Source: Synechococcales cyanobacterium PMM_0002
GTDB taxonomy: Bacteria > Cyanobacteriota > Cyanobacteriia > Elainellales > Elainellaceae
Reading direction: 5' to 3'
Assembly: GCA_949127925.1 (NCBI GenBank)
Contig: CASBQX010000339.1
Coordinates: 1 to 17,625 of the forward strand
Length of the DNA: 17,625 nucleotides
The position numbers and the translations under genes are program-made. The notes under the pieces were generated by a model, which worked only from the letters and a program-made list of their open reading frames with translations, searched no databases and had not been told where the DNA came from. Below, piece by piece: positions 13,738-17,625 of this stretch (the first letter of the stretch is position 1; each line of letters starts with the position of its first letter).

Positions 13738-14631
13738 CTAATTCTTCCAATTTTCGCGGCGCAATAACGGGTTGATAAATTCGTTTAACCCTTCACCGAC
13801 CAGCGATAGCCCCACCACTAGTGACGTTAGCGCCAGCCCCGGAAATAATGCCGTCCACCAAATCCCGGTGGGTAGGGCATCGAGGGCTTGACGCAAATCT
13901 GCACCCCATTCGGGGGTTTGGTCGGGCAAGCCCAGTCCCAAAAAGCCCAGTCCGCCTAGTGTGAGGGCAGCATCGGCGGCGTTGAGGGTAAACAAGACCG
14001 GGACGCTTTGAATCACGTTGAAAAACAGGTAGCGCGATAGCACTCGCCAGGTGGTGGCACCCATCGATTGGGCAGCTTCAACGAATAGCTCTGTTTTGAC
14101 GCTAACGGTATGGTTGCGCACAACGCGGTAATACTGCGGGATGTAGGCAATGCTGAGGGCGATCGCCGCATTCACGACCCCACGCCCTACGACAAACGCT
14201 AGCGTCACCGATAGCAGCAAACCAGGCAGGGTATAGATCGTATCCATCAAAAACAGCAGTACCCGATCTAACCTGCCGCCTAAGTACCCGCTCAACATCC
14301 CCAAAGGCACCCCGATCGCCACACTAATGACTGTGGCTAAAACCACTACTAGCAATGCCATCCGACTGCCAAATAACGTACGAGAAAACACATCGTAGCC
14401 CTCGCGGCTAGTGCCAAACCAGTGGGCGGCTGACGGTGGCTCGTGGATTGGGTTTGACAGCGAATCGAGCGGATCTTGCAGCCAGCCCCAGGATTGGAAT
14501 GCCGGGGTGAGGAGGGCGATCGCCACAAACAGCGCTGTAATCACAATTCCAGCCCACATCATTTGCACAGACAGGCTAGAGTGGCGCAGAACATTTAGAG
14601 AGCGGGGCAGTCGCAGCTTGGTCAAGGTCAT
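13738..14631 (-). CDS. peptide/nickel-type ABC transporter permease (DppC/OppC-like)
   Basis: A 297-residue inner-membrane subunit of an oligopeptide-type importer. The periplasmic region before helix 2 has HWFGTSREGYDVFSRTLFG (70-88), the family's HxLGTDxxGRDxxSR element. The cytoplasmic EAA loop is VEAAQSMGATTWRVLSRYLF (184-203), and the typical LGFLGLGLPDQTPEWGADL lies at 228-246. Six membrane segments can be placed, including about 25-45, 90-115, 125-148 and 262-282. No DppB, ATPase or binding-protein gene is in the window; partners in cyanobacteria are often scattered. The start is ATG 14631. A 10-bp hairpin (14688-14714) lies 57 bases upstream. Substrate unknown. Confidence 0.9.
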   Translation of the reverse strand: MTLTKLRLPRSLNVLRHSSLSVQMMWAGIVITALFVAIALLTPAFQSWGWLQDPLDSLSNPIHEPPSAAHWFGTSREGYDVFSRTLFGSRMALLVVVLATVISVAIGVPLGMLSGYLGGRLDRVLLFLMDTIYTLPGLLLSVTLAFVVGRGVVNAAIALSIAYIPQYYRVVRNHTVSVKTELFVEAAQSMGATTWRVLSRYLFFNVIQSVPVLFTLNAADAALTLGGLGFLGLGLPDQTPEWGADLRQALDALPTGIWWTALFPGLALTSLVVGLSLVGEGLNEFINPLLRRENWKN

Positions 14632-14687
14632 GATGCGGACGGTCGCATGATACAGAGTTTACCCATTGTGGCATGCAGGTGCGGCTC

Positions 14688-14714
14688 TCTTTGCGCGGAT
14701 GGTACGCGCAAAGA
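14688..14714. repeat. 10-bp hairpin upstream of the OppC-type gene
   Basis: TCTTTGCGCG (14688-14697) pairs with CGCGCAAAGA (14705-14714) around GATGGTA. It lies between the phosphomutase terminator and the permease start, so it could belong to the permease leader or be a second 3'-end structure. Confidence 0.5.
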
Positions 14715-14720
14715 CCAACC

Positions 14721-14760
14721 TAAAAGAAAATGGCGGTTCACGCTCGCCGTGAACCGCCAT
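14721..14760 (-). terminator. intrinsic terminator of the phosphomutase gene
   Basis: Read on the minus strand, ATGGCGGTTCACG pairs with CGTGAACCGCCAT (stem arms at 14730-14742 and 14748-14760) around a 5-base loop and runs into TTTTCTTTTA. It starts 21 bases past the stop codon: a classical rho-independent signal. Confidence 0.9.
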
Positions 14761-14781
14761 CGCTGATGAGGCAGTTGCTAG

Positions 14782-16266
14782 TTAACCCGCTGCTACAGAA
14801 TTGGCCCAGTCTTTTGCCCAGGCCAAGTTTTGCTGCACCCGTCCTGCATTGGCCGCTTCGGAGTACAGCCGCAACACGGGTTCTGTGCCACTAAAGCGGA
14901 TCAGCAGCCAGCTTTGATCGGCCAGCTGAAACTTGTAGCCGTCGATGTCAATGTAGCTGAGGACGGCCTGCCCGCCGATTTCGGTAGGCGGTTGAGTTTG
15001 CAATTCGTTCAACAGCCGCGATCGCACGGACATGCTGGCTAACGGTAAATCGATCCGGTCATAGTCTGAGGTAAAGTTGGTTCTGGCCTGGAGGTCTGCA
15101 TACTGGTCACTCAAGTCCATATCTGCTCCCACTACAGCTTCTAGCACATACAGAGCCGAAAGCAGCGCATCGCGTTCGGGAATGTGGTTGCCGTAGCCAA
15201 TGCCGCCCGATTCTTCCCCACCCAAAAATACGGCAGACTCTAACATCCGATCGGCGATGTATTTGTAGCCAATCGGGGTTTCATGTACCGATAGGTCAAA
15301 CAGTTTGGCCACAAGTGGAATTAGGTTGGAGCCGCTAATGGTTTTGACAATTTCGCCCGTGAAGCCTCGGTGGTTGGACAAGTGCTGAATCAGGATAGGG
15401 ATCAAAACTTGAGAACTCAGAAAGGTTCCTTGGCCATCGACGGCGGCAATGCGATCGCTATCGCCATCAAACACTAAACCCACCACTAGCTCGTCGGCAG
15501 ATTTCCGGGTGTAGGTTTTGATTTGATGGAGTAAATCGGGCAGGTAGCGGGGCAGGGGTTCGGGGGCACCGCCGCCAAAGGTGGGATCGGCATCGCCGTT
15601 GAGTTCGCGGATGGGGATCCCCAGCAGTTGTTCTAACCCACCCGCAGCAGCACCGTGCATCACATCGGCAAAGACGGTGAGTTTGCCGCTGGCGATCGCC
15701 TGCTTCAACCGCGACACATCTACTTTGGCCTGTAGCCCTTCACAGTAGCTAGTCCACGGGTTAAACGATTGCAGTATGCCTCGGGTGGCGGCAGGCGGCA
15801 AGGGCTGAGATAGCAGCGCCTCAATGGTCTGCGTAATTTCGGGGGAAACAGATCCACCAAACCCGCCCTTTACCTTTAAGCCTGAATAGGCGGCTGGGTT
15901 GTGGCTAGCGGTAATGACAATCGCCCCTAGAGCATTGAACTGTTTGGCAGCCCAGCTAAAGGCAGGTGTGGGCGCAAAACATTCCGACAGCATGACATCA
16001 AACCCAGCCGCTTGAAGGGATTCGGCGGCGGCGAGGGCAAATTCTGGCGATAGAAAGCGCCGATCGTAGCCGACAATCATTAGCCGATTGCCTGTCTGAT
16101 TGCCTGTCTGATTGCCGTAGGCTTGCTCTAACGCCAAGGCGGCACGGGGAGCTACATCCATCACGCGTTCAAAGGTGAAGTCTGCGGCAATTATGCCCCG
16201 CCAACCGTCTGTACCAAAGGCAATGGGCTTATTGACAAATGACGCTGGTGAGAGATGAACTGTCAT
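14782..16266 (-). CDS. phosphoglucomutase/phosphomannomutase family protein
   Basis: About 494 residues, an alpha-D-phosphohexomutase that moves phosphate between C6 and C1 of glucose or mannose, feeding glycogen, cell wall or sugar-nucleotide synthesis. In order: FGTDGWRG near the N-terminus, the phosphoserine loop TASHNP (119-124), the magnesium loop FDGDSDR (266-272), the sugar-binding loop GGEESGG (349-355) and the phosphate-binding RFSGTEP (457-463). All catalytic loops are intact. Substrate choice between glucose and mannose is not settled by these motifs. ATG 16266 is preferred because GGAG lies six bases before it; a TTG six bases further up lengthens the frame by two codons. A 12-base tandem repeat (16087-16116) encodes GNQTGNQTGN. 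A strong terminator follows. Confidence 0.93.
   Translation of the reverse strand: MTVHLSPASFVNKPIAFGTDGWRGIIAADFTFERVMDVAPRAALALEQAYGNQTGNQTGNRLMIVGYDRRFLSPEFALAAAESLQAAGFDVMLSECFAPTPAFSWAAKQFNALGAIVITASHNPAAYSGLKVKGGFGGSVSPEITQTIEALLSQPLPPAATRGILQSFNPWTSYCEGLQAKVDVSRLKQAIASGKLTVFADVMHGAAAGGLEQLLGIPIRELNGDADPTFGGGAPEPLPRYLPDLLHQIKTYTRKSADELVVGLVFDGDSDRIAAVDGQGTFLSSQVLIPILIQHLSNHRGFTGEIVKTISGSNLIPLVAKLFDLSVHETPIGYKYIADRMLESAVFLGGEESGGIGYGNHIPERDALLSALYVLEAVVGADMDLSDQYADLQARTNFTSDYDRIDLPLASMSVRSRLLNELQTQPPTEIGGQAVLSYIDIDGYKFQLADQSWLLIRFSGTEPVLRLYSEAANAGRVQQNLAWAKDWANSVAAG
16087..16116. repeat. 12-bp in-frame tandem repeat in the phosphomutase gene
   Basis: ATTGCCTGTCTG at 16087-16098 and 16099-16110, then a partial ATTGCC. 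It encodes GNQT twice plus GN near residues 51-60, in a surface-loop position before the conserved strand LMIVGYDRR, so length change there should be tolerated. Confidence 0.9.
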
Positions 16267-16451
16267 GACCAACTCCGCTCAGTTAAGGGGCTAGGGTTCA
16301 GTAATAATTAAAAATTAAAAGTTAAAGTTAGAAATCAAATCAAAAGCAACTAAATCAGGCCGATTGACGGCATGAGAGCGCTGCCAACGTGAACAGGATT
16401 GTTCATGATTGCGCATGCAGCTCCCACTACAACTACATCCAGGGCAATTGT

Positions 16452-16500
16452 ATTCAGGAATTGCGGGGCTAGGCTAGTCAACCGCAGCTATATCCTGAAT
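16452..16500. terminator. imperfect dyad after the GGDEF gene
   Basis: ATTCAGGA (16452-16459) pairs with TCCTGAAT (16493-16500), with TTGCGG/CCGCAG inside. It lies 40 bases past the GGDEF stop, in the 270-base gap before the phosphomutase gene. An A+T-rich stretch (16300-16335, repeated AATTAAAA/AGTTAAAG) in the same gap may hold the phosphomutase promoter. Both readings are weak. Confidence 0.3.
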
Positions 16501-16539
16501 TCTTGTTTCAAATAAGTTAATTCCTTCATCGAAACCATA

Positions 16540-17625
16540 CTAAAGCACCTTCACGCAATCTCGTCCCTGGCATTTGGCGTCACGCAGCGCTTGTTCGGCG
16601 CGATGCAGCACGCTGTAGGCATCGCGATCGCGGCTTGGATCTTGGCGAGCAATGCCAAAGCTAGCCGTTACCGCTATTGATCCAGAGCTGGTTTCTACGG
16701 GGCTGGTATGGATCGCTCGGCGCAGCCGCTCGGCTACATCTAGCGCATGGTTTACCGTAGTCTCGGCCAGTAAGACGACAAACTCTTCTCCGTCATATCG
16801 ATAGGCCGGAGTTTCTTGGCGTAAATGCTTTTGAAACCGCTGCGCCAAGTTTTGCAAAATAATATTGCCTGTTTGGTAGCCATGAGTATCGTTAATCAGT
16901 TTAAAGTAGTCGAGGTCGCAAAAGATCATGCTGAACGGCGGTTGCACAGTCCACAAGGCTCGACTGCTGAGATGTTCTAATTCTCGATCGAGGGCTTCGC
17001 GATTGAGTAATTGGGTTAACTCGTCACGCAGGGGATGCCCCTGAAGGGGCAGGTTGCGGAGGCGCAAGGCATCATGCTGCTGGTGATGCTGGGCGTTGGT
17101 GAGGGCGATCGCTAGATGGTCGGCTATTTGCCGTGCCGTTTGCAGTTCTTCTAACCGATAGGCAGGCAGAGGCTGATACGATAATAAGCCAATCACGCCA
17201 AAAAATTCTGCTTGGATAAAAACTGGAATGATTAGAGCGGAGGTTGCTTCTAGGTTATTTAAACAGGCTTGCAGCGAGTCTATTTCTAGATCTGGTACTG
17301 GTAGATCTGCGGTTGGCTCTACATCTACTCCAGGGGTGACTAATCCAGAGGTGTCTAATCCAGGAGTGACGGCGGGTACTTGTAAGTAGGAGACACCCTC
17401 TTGCACGAATGCCTCTTCTACCGCCCGCCAGGGTACTTGCTCAAGTACGTCTGGATTGGTGGGAGGCAGGTCTTGGTCTGGCACCTCCCAGTAACTCATG
17501 ACGTTAGCCTGCTGCTCTCGCAGCCGGATCAAAAAGCAGCGATCGAATCCTAGCGCTTGTCCTAGCTCGGCAATAATTTGTTCGACCACTTCATCTGTGT
17601 CGAGGCTGGAATTGAGTAATTGGGC
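16540..17625 (-). CDS. GAF-GGDEF protein, 5' end cut by window edge
   Basis: The frame is open to the last base of the window: the first visible codons read AQLLNSSLDTDEVVEQII, so the gene starts outside. Numbering from GTG 17589, a GAF sensor domain covers about 1-165, interrupted by an acidic/Pro insert with a near-duplicated TPGLDTSGLVTPGVD (75-89). A short linker leads to a GGDEF domain (about 185-349): DELTQLLNRE, FCDLDYFKLIND, and the signature motif DGEEF (266-270) instead of GG[DE]EF. The metal-binding Asp225 and the motif acids are kept. However, the guanine-contacting Asp of the GHxxGD block is Asn242 (GYQTGN), and the product-inhibition RxxD reads RQET. It may be a diguanylate cyclase of altered control, an altered-specificity enzyme or a degenerate receptor. 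Confidence 0.88.
   Translation of the reverse strand, partial: AQLLNSSLDTDEVVEQIIAELGQALGFDRCFLIRLREQQANVMSYWEVPDQDLPPTNPDVLEQVPWRAVEEAFVQEGVSYLQVPAVTPGLDTSGLVTPGVDVEPTADLPVPDLEIDSLQACLNNLEATSALIIPVFIQAEFFGVIGLLSYQPLPAYRLEELQTARQIADHLAIALTNAQHHQQHDALRLRNLPLQGHPLRDELTQLLNREALDRELEHLSSRALWTVQPPFSMIFCDLDYFKLINDTHGYQTGNIILQNLAQRFQKHLRQETPAYRYDGEEFVVLLAETTVNHALDVAERLRRAIHTSPVETSSGSIAVTASFGIARQDPSRDRDAYSVLHRAEQALRDAKCQGRDCVKVL

Overview
The window reads as a chromosomal segment of a cyanobacterium. The octamer GCGATCGC (HIP1, characteristic of many cyanobacterial genomes) occurs at least 25 times. The genes include phycobilisome functions: a CpcS-type bilin lyase and a CpcG rod-core linker. There is also a cyanobacterial-type LexA with a perfect match to the cyanobacterial LexA-box pattern in front of it. 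Start codons vary (ATG, GTG, and TTG in some reading frames). I cannot name the genus from sequence alone; a filamentous Leptolyngbya-like lineage would fit but is only a guess.

Layout from left to right. 1-1200: lexA (+) with its operator, then a 330-base convergent gap holding two hairpins. 1206-4144 (-): a three-gene ABC uptake operon in the order binding protein, ATPase, permease, of the NMT1/THI5-SsuABC-like group. A long hairpin follows the binding-protein gene directly. 4309-5596 (-): grxC-gshB, a glutathione redox pair. 5805-6242 (+): a small exported PPC-domain protein. 6488-6560 (+): tRNA-Phe(GAA) with a terminator. 6930-7871 (+): a zinc-independent medium-chain oxidoreductase.

7940-9651 (-) is an accessory islet. 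It holds a solitary HsdR_N-type nuclease, an HNH endonuclease gene broken by an extra copy of an 11-bp tandem repeat, and directly behind it the rotted remains of a DUF4160-DUF2442 pair, a toxin-antitoxin-like arrangement. No methyltransferase is present.

10288-12635 (+): cpcS, an uncharacterised HExxH metallopeptidase-like protein, and cpcG. After cpcG come a second copy of the hairpin seen in the ABC operon, a strong intrinsic terminator, a 28-bp perfect palindrome and three exact 14-bp direct repeats. 12906-13346 (-): a HTH regulator. 13738-14631 (-): a lone DppC/OppC-type permease. 14782-16266 (-): a phosphoglucomutase/phosphomannomutase. 16540-17625 (-): a GAF-GGDEF protein with non-canonical GGDEF residues, cut by the window edge.

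The most informative points are four. The HNH frameshift is exactly reversible by removing one 11-bp unit. The DUF4160-DUF2442 relic can be read through three specific lesions. The dispersed hairpin family keeps its core while its outer arms change in a paired way. The GGDEF domain has Asn at the usual guanine-binding Asp and no RxxD inhibitory site. I did not find a clearly complete new defence or biosynthetic system; the nuclease islet is the nearest candidate.
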